Shown: positions 17,347 through 27,808, counted from the first letter of the stretch. The stretch is DNA of 64,000 nucleotides from Afipia sp. Root123D2 (GCF_001425835.1 NZ_LMDP01000001.1:311476-375475), one strand, 5' to 3'. Program-made: numbers and translations. Notes: generated by a model from the letters alone, not told the origin.

Positions 17347-19125
17347 ATGAGTGAAAGCAAAAGCCACGATCCCAACCAGATGACCGGCGCTGCGATGATC
17401 GTCCGCGCGCTCAAGGATCACGGGGTCAAGCACATCTTCGGTTATCCGGGCGGCGCGGTCCTTCCGATTTACGACGAGATTTTCCAGCAGAGCGATGTCG
17501 AGCATATCCTCGTCCGTCACGAGCAGGGCGCAGGTCATGCCGCGGAAGGCTATGCGCGTTCGACCGGCCTGCCGGGAGTCGTGCTGGTCACCTCGGGACC
17601 GGGCGCGACCAACATGGTAACGCCGCTGACCGACGCGCTCATGGATTCGATCCCGCTGGTCTGCATCACCGGCCAGGTGCCGACGCATTTGATCGGCAAC
17701 GACGCATTCCAGGAATGCGACACCGTCGGCATCACGCGTCCCTGTACCAAGCACAACTGGCTCGTGCGCCGGATCGAGGATCTGCCGAAGGTCCTGCATG
17801 AAGCTTTTTACGTCGCGACCACCGGCCGCCCCGGTCCGGTGGTGGTTGACGTGCCGAAGGACGTCCAGTTCGCGACGGGCACCTATCATCCACCGCGCAA
17901 GTCGGACGTTCATGTGTCCTACGCGCCGCGCGTGAAGGGTGATGCCGCGCAGATCCGCAAGGCTGTGGCGCTGCTTGCCTCCGCGAAACGGCCGGTGATC
18001 TACACCGGCGGCGGCGTCATCAATTCCGGCGTCAAAGCGTCGAAGCTGTTGCGTGAACTGGTCGAAGTGACCGGCTTCCCGATCACCTCGACGTTGATGG
18101 GCCTTGGCGCCTATCCGGCCTCCGGCAAGAACTGGCTCGGCATGCTGGGGATGCACGGCACCTACGAAGCCAACATGGCGATGCACGATTGCGACGTCAT
18201 GCTGTGCGTCGGCGCGCGCTTCGACGATCGCATCACCGGTCGCACCGATGCGTTCTCGCCGAATTCCAAGAAAATCCACATCGATATCGACCCCTCGTCG
18301 ATCAACAAGAACATCCGCGTCGACGTGCCGATCATCGGCGACGTCGCCAATGTGCTCGGCGACATCCTGCAAGTGTTCAAGGCTGAGGCGAAGAAACCGA
18401 AGATCGATCCGTGGTGGTTCGAGATCGGGCGCTGGCGCGCGCGCAATTCGCTGGCCTACAAGAAGAACAACGACGTCATCCTGCCGCAGTATGCGATCCA
18501 GCGTCTGTTCGAACTGACCAAGGGCCGTGACACCTACATCACCACCGAAGTCGGCCAGCATCAGATGTGGGCGGCGCAGTTCTACGGTTTCGAGGAGCCG
18601 CATCGCTGGATGACGTCCGGCGGTCTCGGCACCATGGGTTATGGCTTGCCGGCGGCGCTCGGCGTGCAGGCGGCGCATCGCGACAGTCTCGTGATCGATA
18701 TCGCCGGCGACGCCTCGGTGCAGATGACGATGCAGGAGATGTCCTCGGCGGTTCAGCATGATCTGCCGATCAAAATCTTCATTCTGAACAACCAGTACAT
18801 GGGCATGGTACGCCAGTGGCAGCAGTTGCTTCACGGCAACCGGCTGTCGCATTCCTACACCGAGGCGATGCCGGATTTCGTCAAATTGGCGGAAGCGTTC
18901 GGTTGCGTCGGTCTTCAGGTGATCAAGCCGAACGATCTCGATGGCGCGATAAAGGAGATGATCACGGTCAAGAAGCCCGTGCTGTTCGATTGCCGTGTCG
19001 CCGCGCTCGAGAACTGCTTCCCGATGATTCCGTCGGGCAAGGCGCACAATGAAATGCTTCTGCCTGCGGAAGCCAATGACGAGACGACTGCTGCTGCCTT
19101 CGCCGGCGGCAAGGCGCTGGTGTGA
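17347..19125 (+). CDS. ilvI: Acetolactate synthase, large (catalytic) subunit
   Basis: 592 aa. A thiamine-diphosphate enzyme that makes acetolactate or acetohydroxybutyrate, the first common step to Val, Leu and Ile. The N-terminal PYR domain has HIFGYPGGAVLPIYDEIF and the catalytic Glu in VRHEQGAGHAAEGYAR; the C-terminal domain has the ThDP/Mg motif (DIAGDASVQMTMQEM, then NNQYMGMVRQWQ). An earlier in-frame start exists upstream, but it lies in the leader; MSESKSHDPNQMTGAAMIVR from 17347 matches relatives. Expression is set by the upstream attenuator. Confidence 0.96.
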   Translation: MSESKSHDPNQMTGAAMIVRALKDHGVKHIFGYPGGAVLPIYDEIFQQSDVEHILVRHEQGAGHAAEGYARSTGLPGVVLVTSGPGATNMVTPLTDALMDSIPLVCITGQVPTHLIGNDAFQECDTVGITRPCTKHNWLVRRIEDLPKVLHEAFYVATTGRPGPVVVDVPKDVQFATGTYHPPRKSDVHVSYAPRVKGDAAQIRKAVALLASAKRPVIYTGGGVINSGVKASKLLRELVEVTGFPITSTLMGLGAYPASGKNWLGMLGMHGTYEANMAMHDCDVMLCVGARFDDRITGRTDAFSPNSKKIHIDIDPSSINKNIRVDVPIIGDVANVLGDILQVFKAEAKKPKIDPWWFEIGRWRARNSLAYKKNNDVILPQYAIQRLFELTKGRDTYITTEVGQHQMWAAQFYGFEEPHRWMTSGGLGTMGYGLPAALGVQAAHRDSLVIDIAGDASVQMTMQEMSSAVQHDLPIKIFILNNQYMGMVRQWQQLLHGNRLSHSYTEAMPDFVKLAEAFGCVGLQVIKPNDLDGAIKEMITVKKPVLFDCRVAALENCFPMIPSGKAHNEMLLPAEANDETTAAAFAGGKALV

Positions 19126-19127
19126 TC

Positions 19128-19685
19128 ATGGAAACGAAAACAATGGAACAGCCTGCCTCCGCCTACTTCATGGAAGAGCGTCACGATCCGAACGAGACGC
19201 ATACGCTGTCGGTCCTCGTGCAGAACGAACCCGGTGTGCTCGCGCGTGTGATCGGGTTGTTCTCCGGCCGCGGCTACAACATCGACAGTCTCACGGTGTC
19301 GGAGACCGAACACGCCAAGCACATGTCGCGCATCACCATCGTGACGACGGGAACGCCGATGGTGATCCAGCAGATCAAGCATCAGCTCGACCGCATGATT
19401 CCGGTTTACCGGGTGGTCGACATGACACTCTCCAGCCGTTCCATCGAGCGTGAGCTGGCGATGGTCAAGGTCAAGGGCACCAACGATTCGCGGCTCGAGG
19501 CGCTGCGTCTCTCGGAAGCCTTCCGCGCCCGCGTAATCGACGCGACTACGGAAAGCTTCGTGTTCGAGATCACCGGCGGTACCGCCAAGATCGATCAGTT
19601 CATTGCGCTGATGGTGCCGCTCGGCCTGGTCGAGATTTCGCGGACCGGCGTCGCCGCGATCGGCCGCGGGCCCGAGGTAATGTGA
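19128..19685 (+). CDS. ilvH: Acetolactate synthase, small (regulatory) subunit
   Basis: 185 aa. The N-terminal ACT domain (HTLSVLVQNEPGVLARVIGL, then FSGRGYNIDSLTV) binds valine for feedback inhibition; the C-terminal ACT-like half ends GVAAIGRGPEVM. The ATG at 19128 lies two bases past the ilvI stop; an overlapping GTG at 19122 is possible. Co-transcribed with ilvI. Confidence 0.96.
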   Translation: METKTMEQPASAYFMEERHDPNETHTLSVLVQNEPGVLARVIGLFSGRGYNIDSLTVSETEHAKHMSRITIVTTGTPMVIQQIKHQLDRMIPVYRVVDMTLSSRSIERELAMVKVKGTNDSRLEALRLSEAFRARVIDATTESFVFEITGGTAKIDQFIALMVPLGLVEISRTGVAAIGRGPEVM

Positions 19686-19709
19686 GTCCGTTGTGATCGT
19701 GTTCACCAC

Positions 19710-20585
19710 ATGAAGCCGGTCGACGTCGCTCTCGCGATCGTTGTCGCGATCGTCTGGGGGCTAGGCTTTGTCGCCAGCCGCCTGGCGCTGGACGAATTAT
19801 CGCCCACGCTGATGACGGCATTGCGCTTCGCCATTGCCGCGGTGCCGTGCCTGTTCCTGCGGCGGCCCGATGTCCCGTGGATGACGCTCATCCTGACCAG
19901 CGTCACTCTTTTTCTGGCTCAGTTTCTGGCGCAGGCCTACGGGATCGCGCATGGTGTTCCCGTCGGTCTGACCAGCGTGGTCGTGCAGAGCCAGGCGCTG
20001 TTTACCGTCGCTTTCGCCGCGCTGGCATTTCGCGACATTCCGAACCGCGCGCAGGTCGTCGGCATTGGTGTTGCGACCGTCGGCCTGCTGATGATCTGCG
20101 GCACCGTCGGCTTCGATTTCACTGTCGGCACATTCGCCATCCTGATGATTTCGCCGGTCAGCTTCGCGATCGGCAACCTGATGCTGCGGCGCGCGCGAAA
20201 CGTTGCGATGTTCGATCTGTTTTCATGGCTTTGCCTGATGTCGGCGCTGCCGCTCGTGGCGCTGGCCCTCGTCACCGAGGGACCGCACGCGACATGGCAT
20301 GCGATCTGGAATTTGTCGCTGGTCGGCATCGCCAGCATGTTTGTGATCGGCGCGATCACCACGAGCTTTGCTTACCGCCTCTGGGGCCGCCTGTTGCGGG
20401 ATTACTCCGCCGCGCAGGTCGTTCCTTTTGCGTTGCTGGTGCCGTTCATCGGTGCCGGCGCCTCTGCTATTGTGTTCGGCGAGACGTTTGGCCGGTTGCG
20501 GCTGGGCGGAATGCTGACCGTGGTGTTCGGTATCGCGATCATGGTGCTGGCCGGCCGTCGCCGTAGCCTGCCCAAGGTCGCCTGA
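19710..20585 (+). CDS. EamA-like drug/metabolite exporter
   Basis: 291 aa, about ten membrane segments in two EamA repeats. The start MKPVDVALAIVVAIVWGLGF and the region YRLWGRLLRDYSAAQVVPFA line up with E. coli EamA (YdeD), which exports O-acetylserine and cysteine; I judge it closer to that branch than to generic DMT exporters. It lies 24 bases after ilvH and 11 bases before a LysE-type gene. The substrate is inferred. Confidence 0.8.
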   Translation: MKPVDVALAIVVAIVWGLGFVASRLALDELSPTLMTALRFAIAAVPCLFLRRPDVPWMTLILTSVTLFLAQFLAQAYGIAHGVPVGLTSVVVQSQALFTVAFAALAFRDIPNRAQVVGIGVATVGLLMICGTVGFDFTVGTFAILMISPVSFAIGNLMLRRARNVAMFDLFSWLCLMSALPLVALALVTEGPHATWHAIWNLSLVGIASMFVIGAITTSFAYRLWGRLLRDYSAAQVVPFALLVPFIGAGASAIVFGETFGRLRLGGMLTVVFGIAIMVLAGRRRSLPKVA

Positions 20586-20596
20586 GGAGGCGTGCC

Positions 20597-21202
20597 ATGG
20601 TGTCGCATGAGCTGCTCATCGCCTTCATCGTGTTCGCCGCGGCGATGCTCTACACGCCGGGGCCGAACAACGTGATGTTGATGGCCTCGGGCCTGAACTA
20701 CGGCTTCCGCCGTTCGCTGCCGCATGTCGCCGGTGTCACCATCGGCTTTTCGTTTCTGGTCTGCGTCATAGGGCTGGGCCTCGGCGCAGTGTTCGCCGCC
20801 TATCCGGTTCTGCATACGATCCTGAAATATGCCGGGACGGCGTATCTGATCTATCTGGCGGTGATCATCGCAATGTCCGGGTCCGCTGACTCGGCAGGCG
20901 GCGAGAGCGGCAGGCCGATGACATTTCTGGGCGCCGCGGCGTTCCAGTGGGTCAACGTCAAGGGCTGGGTGATCGCGGTCGGCACCATTACGGCTTACGC
21001 CGCGATCGCCAGCTACCCATGGAACATTCTGACCTTGTCGGCGCTGCTTCTGGCGGTCGGGCTGACCTCGTCGGTGACCTGGGTGCTGTTCGGCAGTTCG
21101 CTCCAGTCGCTGGTCCGTTCTCCCCGGGCGGTGCGGATCTTCAACGTCACCATGGCGCTGCTGCTGCTGGCGTCGCTGTACCCGGTTTTGATGGAGCCCT
21201 GA
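20597..21202 (+). CDS. LysE/RhtB-family amino-acid exporter (EamB-like)
   Basis: 201 aa, six membrane segments. The family start motif MLYTPGPNNVMLMASGLNYG and AFQWVNVKGWVIAVG resemble E. coli EamB (YfiK), another cysteine/O-acetylserine exporter. It is preceded by GGAGG at the stop of the EamA-like gene, so both are probably made together. The pair is placed between ilvH and ilvC and may also release branched-chain precursors; that is inference. Confidence 0.82.
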   Translation: MVSHELLIAFIVFAAAMLYTPGPNNVMLMASGLNYGFRRSLPHVAGVTIGFSFLVCVIGLGLGAVFAAYPVLHTILKYAGTAYLIYLAVIIAMSGSADSAGGESGRPMTFLGAAAFQWVNVKGWVIAVGTITAYAAIASYPWNILTLSALLLAVGLTSSVTWVLFGSSLQSLVRSPRAVRIFNVTMALLLLASLYPVLMEP

Positions 21203-21320
21203 GCGCATTGCACCGCAGAAATGGCCGTCGCGGGCTTGTCTCGCGGCACCAGCCGCCCTACACAACGGCGGCAATTCATCCGGGTCCCAGGACCCGATCC
21301 ACCCCGAACGCTTGCGTTAA

Positions 21321-22373
<1,053 letters not shown>

Positions 22374-22400
22374 GGCTCAGTCAGATCGCATCGTGACAAA

Positions 22401-22426
22401 CCGGCCGCCGCAAGGCGGCCGGTTTT
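22401..22426. terminator. Terminator between ilvC and the ABC operon
   Basis: Stem CCGGCCGCC/GGCGGCCGG around GCAA, then TTTT on the plus strand. It ends ilvC; the convergent transporter gene stops five bases beyond it. Confidence 0.8.
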
Positions 22427-22430
22427 GCTT

Positions 22431-23987
22431 TCAGCGCTTGCCGATCTTCTCCCACAACCACCGAGCGACGTCCGACGACGACTGGCCGTTGCCGCTGGCG
22501 CGCAGGTTGGCCTCGCGCATCGTCGTGATGTCGATGGCGCCGAGGAGTGGCTTCAGCGCGGCGCGCAATGGCTGATCGGCGGCGCGATCCGGCGAGAGCA
22601 GGACGACAGCATCATAAGGCGGAATGGCCTGCTTCGGATCGTCGAGCGTGACCAGATCATATTTCGCGATCTGACCATCGCTGGTGTAACCGGCAATGAT
22701 GTCGACTTCGCCGGACGCGACTGCCGCATACATGAAGTTCGACTGCATCTGGCGCTGTTCCTTGAACGACAGCCCGTAGGTCTTTTTCACCGACGTCCAC
22801 TCAGGCCTTGAGAAGAATTCATAGTCGCCGGCGATCGAGAAGGAGCCGGCATGTCCGGCGAGATCGGCAATCGAATGAATTCCGAGTTCGTCCGCTCGCT
22901 TGCGCGGCATCGCCAGCGCATAGGCGTTCTCGAATCCGAGATTGCCCAGCAGCGTGACGTTATATTTGTCGGCAAGGATTCTCGTCAGATCGGCCAGCAA
23001 CTCCTTGCGGGGCGGGATATCTGACTGCTTGAGCTGATTGACCCATAGCGTTCCCGAGTAATCGACGTAAACGTCGATATCGCCGGAGGCGAGCGCTCCG
23101 AAGATGACGTTCGAGCCGAGGCCCTCGCGGGGTGCTGCGCTGAGACCCGCGGCCTGCAGCCGCTGCGCGATCAGCGACGACAGCACATACTGCTCGGCAA
23201 AGGTCTTCGCGCCGATGACGTAACTGCTCCGGGACCGCGTCATGGACGGTATAAGCGTTGCGACGATCAGTGCGGCCAATCCGATCACGCCGATCGCGAC
23301 ACGCAGCCGGCTGCGGCGGCCGATGCCGGTTTCGATAAGTGCCAGCAGCTGATCGACGGCGAGCGCCAGCAGTGCGGCGGCAGCGCAGCCGAACAGGACG
23401 AAGACCCAGTTCTGTGTCTGCAGGCCGGCGAAGATATAGTTTCCGAGGCTGGTCTGACCGATCGGAGTTGAGAGCGTGGCGGTGCCGATCACCCAGACTG
23501 CGGCAGTGCGAATGCCGGCCATCATCACCGGTAGCGCCAGCGGCAGTTCGACCATGGTCAGTGACTGGTGCGGCGTCATGCCGACGCCCTTCGCGGCTTC
23601 CACGATGGCGGGATCGATGCCTTGCAGGCCTGTGATGGTATTCCGAAGCACGGGCAGCATGCTGTAGAGCGCGAGCGCGAGCACCGACGGCAGGAAGCCG
23701 AACGCGGAGAATTCGAAGCCGAACCACGTCAGCGTCAATCCGGCCAGCGCCAGCAACAGCGGATAGAACAGTGCGAGCAGTGCCAGTCCGGGAACGGTCT
23801 GCACGATGCTCGCGAAGCCGAGCAGGACGCTTCGCATCACCGGCCGATGCCGCGTCGTTAGCGCCAGCGGCAGACTGACGACGAGGCCAAGCACCAGCGC
23901 GGTCAGGCTCACGCGCACATGGCTGCCGAGATAATCCGGCAGCCGCGCCAACGCTTCGCTCCAGCGGGGATCGGACCACGGCGTCAT
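22431..23987 (-). CDS. Osmoprotectant-type ABC transporter: permease fused to binding protein
   Basis: 518 aa. Residues ~1-225 form a membrane domain of about six segments with the permease coupling loop (VEAAKGVGMTPHQSLTMVEL). After a linker anchor near 235-255, residues ~265-510 are an OpuAC/QAT-type binding domain (VIGAKTFAEQYVLSSLIAQR, later DIDVYVDYSGTLWV). Such fusions import glycine betaine, choline, carnitine or similar quaternary amines. The start overlaps the ATP-binding gene's stop (ATGA). Confidence 0.9.
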   Translation of the reverse strand: MTPWSDPRWSEALARLPDYLGSHVRVSLTALVLGLVVSLPLALTTRHRPVMRSVLLGFASIVQTVPGLALLALFYPLLLALAGLTLTWFGFEFSAFGFLPSVLALALYSMLPVLRNTITGLQGIDPAIVEAAKGVGMTPHQSLTMVELPLALPVMMAGIRTAAVWVIGTATLSTPIGQTSLGNYIFAGLQTQNWVFVLFGCAAAALLALAVDQLLALIETGIGRRSRLRVAIGVIGLAALIVATLIPSMTRSRSSYVIGAKTFAEQYVLSSLIAQRLQAAGLSAAPREGLGSNVIFGALASGDIDVYVDYSGTLWVNQLKQSDIPPRKELLADLTRILADKYNVTLLGNLGFENAYALAMPRKRADELGIHSIADLAGHAGSFSIAGDYEFFSRPEWTSVKKTYGLSFKEQRQMQSNFMYAAVASGEVDIIAGYTSDGQIAKYDLVTLDDPKQAIPPYDAVVLLSPDRAADQPLRAALKPLLGAIDITTMREANLRASGNGQSSSDVARWLWEKIGKR

Positions 23988-24769
23988 GGCGTGTCTTTTG
24001 CCAATAGTGATTGCAGGCGCAGCGCCTGCCGTCGCGGCGTTCGCAGTAACTCGCCGACATATGCATCATCGACGGAAGCAAGCTCTTTCGCTGTGCCTTG
24101 CGCGAGCAGCCGGCCGGAACGCATCACCGCGACCCGATCCGCCAGCAGCAAGGCTTCCGCCATGTCGTGGGTGATCATCACGGTGGTGAGTCCGAACTTT
24201 CGGTGCAGGCCGAGATAATCATCGCCGAGCGCGTCGCGGGTCAGGGGATCGAGCGCACCGAAAGGCTCGTCCATCAGCATGATCTGCGGTGCCGCCGCAA
24301 GCGCGCGTGCGACGCCGACGCGCTGGCGTTGTCCGCCGGAGAGTTCGTGCGGAAACCGGTTCTTGTGATTGCGATCGAGGCGCACCAGATCGATCAATTC
24401 ATCGACGCGTGCAGTAATGTCATTCGGCGGCGTTCCGAGCAGGCGCGGCGTGATGCCGATATTGGAGGCAACGGTCATATGAGGAAACAGCGCGCCGCTC
24501 TGAAAGACGTAGCCGATGCTTCGGCGCAACGCGATGACATCGCTGTTGTGGATGTAGTTGCCCTGAATCCTGATCGTACCGCTGTCCGGGTCGATCAGCC
24601 GGTTGGCGAGCCGCAGCAGCGTCGTCTTGCCCGAACCGGAGCCGCCGACGATGGCGAGGAATTCGCCCTGCGCGACCTCGAGCGAAAGGTCGGCAACGGC
24701 GACCGTGCGGCCGGCGCCGAAGCTTTTGACCACATGCTCGAACGCGATGGCTGGTGTTCGTTCATTCAT
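23984..24769 (-). CDS. Osmoprotectant-type ABC transporter ATP-binding protein
   Basis: 261 aa. Walker A GGSGSGKTT, signature LSGGQRQRVGVARALA, Walker B IMLMDEPFGALD and the switch His in MITHDMAEAL. The N-terminus MNERTPAIAFEHVVKSFGAG aligns with family members, so the longer frame to 25201 is not used. It has no C-terminal CBS pair, unlike classical OpuCA. It forms a two-gene leftward operon with the fused permease/binding protein. Confidence 0.92.
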   Translation of the reverse strand: MNERTPAIAFEHVVKSFGAGRTVAVADLSLEVAQGEFLAIVGGSGSGKTTLLRLANRLIDPDSGTIRIQGNYIHNSDVIALRRSIGYVFQSGALFPHMTVASNIGITPRLLGTPPNDITARVDELIDLVRLDRNHKNRFPHELSGGQRQRVGVARALAAAPQIMLMDEPFGALDPLTRDALGDDYLGLHRKFGLTTVMITHDMAEALLLADRVAVMRSGRLLAQGTAKELASVDDAYVGELLRTPRRQALRLQSLLAKDTP

Positions 24770-24877
24770 ATGCCCCGATGGATTATCACGGCGGTGTGCG
24801 CTGACCAAGCGGGAGCGACGCTGGCGAAAACTTCCCTTGCCGTGTAGCGTCGCAGCGTAACTGGAGCGCAGCGCATC

Positions 24878-25828
24878 ATGAGCGGCAAGAAAGAAACCCC
24901 ATCGCAGGCGAAACTCGCGAAGTCCTATGTCTCGCCGTTCATCATCGACGGTTCGCGCGAGTTTCATCTCCACTCTCACAATCCGGGCGAGAATGGGGGG
25001 CTCGACAAGAAGGCATCGAAGGACATCGTTGAAGCCAACAACAAGCGGATGCGCGATCTTCAGGAGAAGCTGTATGCCCAGGACCGGTGGTCGGTGCTTT
25101 TGATCTTTCAGGGCATGGATGCCGCCGGCAAGGACAGTGCCATCGAGCATGTCATGTCGGGCATCAATCCGCAGGGTTGTGAGGTTTATTCGTTCAAGCA
25201 ACCGTCAACGCAAGAACTCGATCACGATTTCATGTGGCGCACCAGCGTCGCACTGCCCGAACGCGGTCGCATTGGCATTTTCAACCGTTCCTACTACGAG
25301 GAACTGCTGGTCGTTCGCGTCCATCCGGAAATTCTGGCGAAGCAGAAAATTCCAACGTCGCTGGTGACGAAAAACATCTGGCATGAGCGCTTCGAGGATA
25401 TTTCGGCATTCGAGAAATATCTCGCGCGCAACGGTACGGTTATTCTCAAGTTCTTCCTCAATGTCTCCAAGGAAGAGCAGCGCAAGCGCTTTCTCGACCG
25501 GCTCCAGGAGCCGGGGAAGAACTGGAAATTCTCTTTGGGGGACGTCGAAGAGCGCAAGCTGTGGGACAAGTATCAGGCCGCCTATCAGGACTTGATACGC
25601 CACACGTCGGCCAGGCATGCGCCGTGGTTTGTGGTCCCCGCCGATCACAAATGGTTTGGCCGGGTGGTCATCAGTTCGGCCATTGTCGAGGCTCTGGAGA
25701 AGCTCAATCTGCATTTTCCTGAAGTGGCGAAAGGCTCGCTCGACGAGTTGCAAAAGGTCCGTGCGGTTCTTGAGCAGGAAGGCCGCGGGGTTTCGGCGGT
25801 GCCGAAAAAACGTGCCCGTGGTGCCTGA
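24878..25828 (+). CDS. ppk2: Polyphosphate kinase 2 family protein
   Basis: 316 aa. Walker A GMDAAGKD (79-86), then EHVMSGINPQGCEVYSFKQP, the Walker B-like IGIFNRSYYEELLVVRVHPE and the lid segment (KRFLDRLQEPGKNWKFSLGD). These match the single-domain PPK2 enzymes that transfer phosphate from polyphosphate to nucleotides. The MDAAGKD variant and the NPQG motif suggest the class III type able to use AMP and ADP, but that subclass call is inference. Monocistronic, 100 bases from the divergent ABC operon. Confidence 0.9.
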   Translation: MSGKKETPSQAKLAKSYVSPFIIDGSREFHLHSHNPGENGGLDKKASKDIVEANNKRMRDLQEKLYAQDRWSVLLIFQGMDAAGKDSAIEHVMSGINPQGCEVYSFKQPSTQELDHDFMWRTSVALPERGRIGIFNRSYYEELLVVRVHPEILAKQKIPTSLVTKNIWHERFEDISAFEKYLARNGTVILKFFLNVSKEEQRKRFLDRLQEPGKNWKFSLGDVEERKLWDKYQAAYQDLIRHTSARHAPWFVVPADHKWFGRVVISSAIVEALEKLNLHFPEVAKGSLDELQKVRAVLEQEGRGVSAVPKKRARGA

Positions 25829-26018
25829 CGGCTGCTGGCTCGGAGGCCGGGTGGGCGGAACGGGGGAGGGCTACTGACCGTTTTTTGACGTTGCCGGGCC
25901 CGTCCTTTCTCGTCTAGAAAGGGTTGCGGGCGCTTCCGGCAACCAACTGTCAATGGTTTGGGCCGATCATTGCGTTCCCGAGGGTTTTTGAATGGCGATT
26001 CGCGGCACAGAGCAGGAA

Positions 26019-26117
26019 ATGCAAGAAACGGCGGTGATTTCCGCTGGTTTCGCCGCGATTCCGGCCGCGTCCATTTCGTCCCTCCTTGGCGGGCTCCTGC
26101 TTCTTATCTGCCCCTGA
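26019..26117 (+). CDS. leuA leader peptide
   Basis: 32 codons starting MQETAVISAGF and ending ISSLLGGLLLLICP. Six Leu codons fall in the last 11 residues, just before the stop. The stop TGA lies inside the first arm of a long inverted repeat (26111-26118 with 26146-26153). This is the layout of a leucine attenuator for the gene that follows 100 bases on. AGGA lies just before the ATG. Confidence 0.75.
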   Translation: MQETAVISAGFAAIPAASISSLLGGLLLLICP

Positions 26118-26153
26118 GGGCCGTCTGGGCATGGCTGCCTGGGCACTCAGGGG
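26111..26153 (+). promoter_or_regulatory. leuA leader hairpin
   Basis: Perfect 8-bp arms CCCCTGAG and CTCAGGGG enclose a 27-base loop that can itself fold (TGGGCA ... TGCC). No T-tract follows, so this looks like an anti-terminator, pause or translation-blocking structure and not a simple intrinsic terminator. A smaller stem (GCGCC/GGCGC near 26180-26195) lies close to the leuA ribosome site. Confidence 0.6.
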
Positions 26154-26216
26154 TTGGACGAAGCACCGAAACCTGACAGCGCCCCAAGCGGCGCCATTGA
26201 CCGAAGGAATTTTCCC

Positions 26217-27779
26217 ATGACCACCGCGAACAAGTCCGACAAGGACCGCGTCATCATTTTCGACACCACCCTGCGCGACGGCGAGCAGTGCCCCGGCGCT
26301 ACCATGACCTTCGAGGAAAAGCTCGAGGTCGCCGAGATGCTGGACGAGATGGGCGTCGATGTGATCGAGGCCGGTTTTCCGATTACCTCGGAAGGCGATT
26401 TCCAGGCCGTTCAGGAGATCGGTCGTCGCTCGAAGAACGCCGTGATTGCCGGCCTGTCGCGCGCGCACCCCAAGGATATCGATCGCTGTGCAGAAGCCGT
26501 CAAGGTTGCACGCCGCGGACGCATCCACACCGTCATCGCGACGTCGCCGTTGCATATGAAGGTGAAACTCAACATGACGCCGGAGCAGGTGATCGAAACC
26601 TCGATCGCCAACGTCACCCGCGCCCGCAATCACATCGACGACGTGGAGTGGTCGGCGGAAGACGGTACCCGCAGCGAGATGGATTTTCTGTGCCGGATCG
26701 TCGAGGCGGTGATCAAGGCCGGCGCGACTACGGTGAATATCCCGGACACGGTCGGCTACACGGTGCCCGACGAGTATACCAACTTCATGCGTGCGCTGAT
26801 CGAGCGGGTGCCGAACTCCGACAAGGCGGTGTTCTCGGTGCACTGCCACAACGATCTCGGCATGGCGGTGGCGAATTCGCTGGCCGGGCTCGCCGGTGGC
26901 GCGCGCCAGATCGAATGCACCATCAATGGTATCGGCGAGCGTGCGGGCAACGCCGCGCTTGAGGAAGTCGCGATGGCGATCAACGTCCGCAATGACCGGT
27001 TCCCGTACTGGAACAAGATCGACACCACGATGCTGACCCGCGCCTCGAAGCTGGTGTCGGCGGCGACGTCGTTTCCGGTGCAGTACAACAAGGCGATCGT
27101 CGGCCGGAACGCCTTCGCGCACGAGAGCGGCATCCATCAGGACGGCGTCCTGAAGAACGCGCAGACCTACGAGATCATGACGCCGGCTTCGGTCGGTTTG
27201 AAGCAGTCGTCGCTGGTGCTCGGCAAGCACTCGGGCCGCCATGCCTTCGTCCACAAGCTCGAGGAGATGGGCTACAAGCTGTCTGCCAATCAGCTGGAAG
27301 ACGCATTCGTCCGCATGAAGGCGCTCGCCGACCGCAAGAAGGATATCTACGACGAGGATATCGAGGCGCTGGTCGATCAGGAAATGGCCGCATCGCACGA
27401 TCGCATCAAGCTGATGTCGCTGACCGTGATCGCCGGCACTCATGGTCCGCAGCGCGCGACCATGAAGCTCGACATCGAAGGCCAGACGCGGATCGAGGAA
27501 GCCGAGGGCAATGGTCCGGTCGATGCGGTGTTCAACTGCATCAAGTCGCTGGTGCCGCACGAGGCCAAGCTGGAGCTGTATCAGGTCCACGCCGTTACCG
27601 AAGGAACCGATGCGCAGGCAGAGGTCTCGGTGCGTCTTGGCCATGAAGGCCGCTCGATGACCTCGCGCGCGGCTGATCCGGATACGCTGGTCGCCTCGGC
27701 GAAAGCCTATCTCGGCGCTCTCAACAAGATTGTCATGAAACGGCAGCGCGACGTGCCGGTTGCTGCCGCCGGCCATTGA
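26217..27779 (+). CDS. leuA: 2-isopropylmalate synthase
   Basis: 520 aa. The HMGL-like catalytic domain has IIFDTTLRDGEQCPGATMTF and the metal-binding HCHNDLGMAVANSLAG; the linker GERAGNAALEEVAMAI and a C-terminal leucine-binding regulatory domain (from about 390) follow. It condenses acetyl-CoA with 2-ketoisovalerate, the first committed step to leucine. AAGGAA precedes the ATG at 26217. Likely regulated twice: by the leader peptide and by allosteric leucine. Confidence 0.96.
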   Translation: MTTANKSDKDRVIIFDTTLRDGEQCPGATMTFEEKLEVAEMLDEMGVDVIEAGFPITSEGDFQAVQEIGRRSKNAVIAGLSRAHPKDIDRCAEAVKVARRGRIHTVIATSPLHMKVKLNMTPEQVIETSIANVTRARNHIDDVEWSAEDGTRSEMDFLCRIVEAVIKAGATTVNIPDTVGYTVPDEYTNFMRALIERVPNSDKAVFSVHCHNDLGMAVANSLAGLAGGARQIECTINGIGERAGNAALEEVAMAINVRNDRFPYWNKIDTTMLTRASKLVSAATSFPVQYNKAIVGRNAFAHESGIHQDGVLKNAQTYEIMTPASVGLKQSSLVLGKHSGRHAFVHKLEEMGYKLSANQLEDAFVRMKALADRKKDIYDEDIEALVDQEMAASHDRIKLMSLTVIAGTHGPQRATMKLDIEGQTRIEEAEGNGPVDAVFNCIKSLVPHEAKLELYQVHAVTEGTDAQAEVSVRLGHEGRSMTSRAADPDTLVASAKAYLGALNKIVMKRQRDVPVAAAGH

Positions 27780-27808
27780 CGCTTCAATCGGTCGCAGTCT
27801 AGGAACAG

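Noticed and set aside
17293-19047. 584-codon leftward frame opposite ilvI
   Set aside because: Antisense shadow of a highly conserved gene; Arg/His/Asp-rich with no recognisable motif.
24770-25201. N-terminal extension of the ABC ATP-binding protein
   Set aside because: The extension runs into ppk2 on the other strand and has no ABC-domain homology; the internal ATG at 24769 fits the family.
25950-27776. 608-codon leftward frame opposite leuA
   Set aside because: It mirrors the leuA coding region, has His/Arg-rich composition typical of the antisense of GC-rich genes, and no domain is visible.
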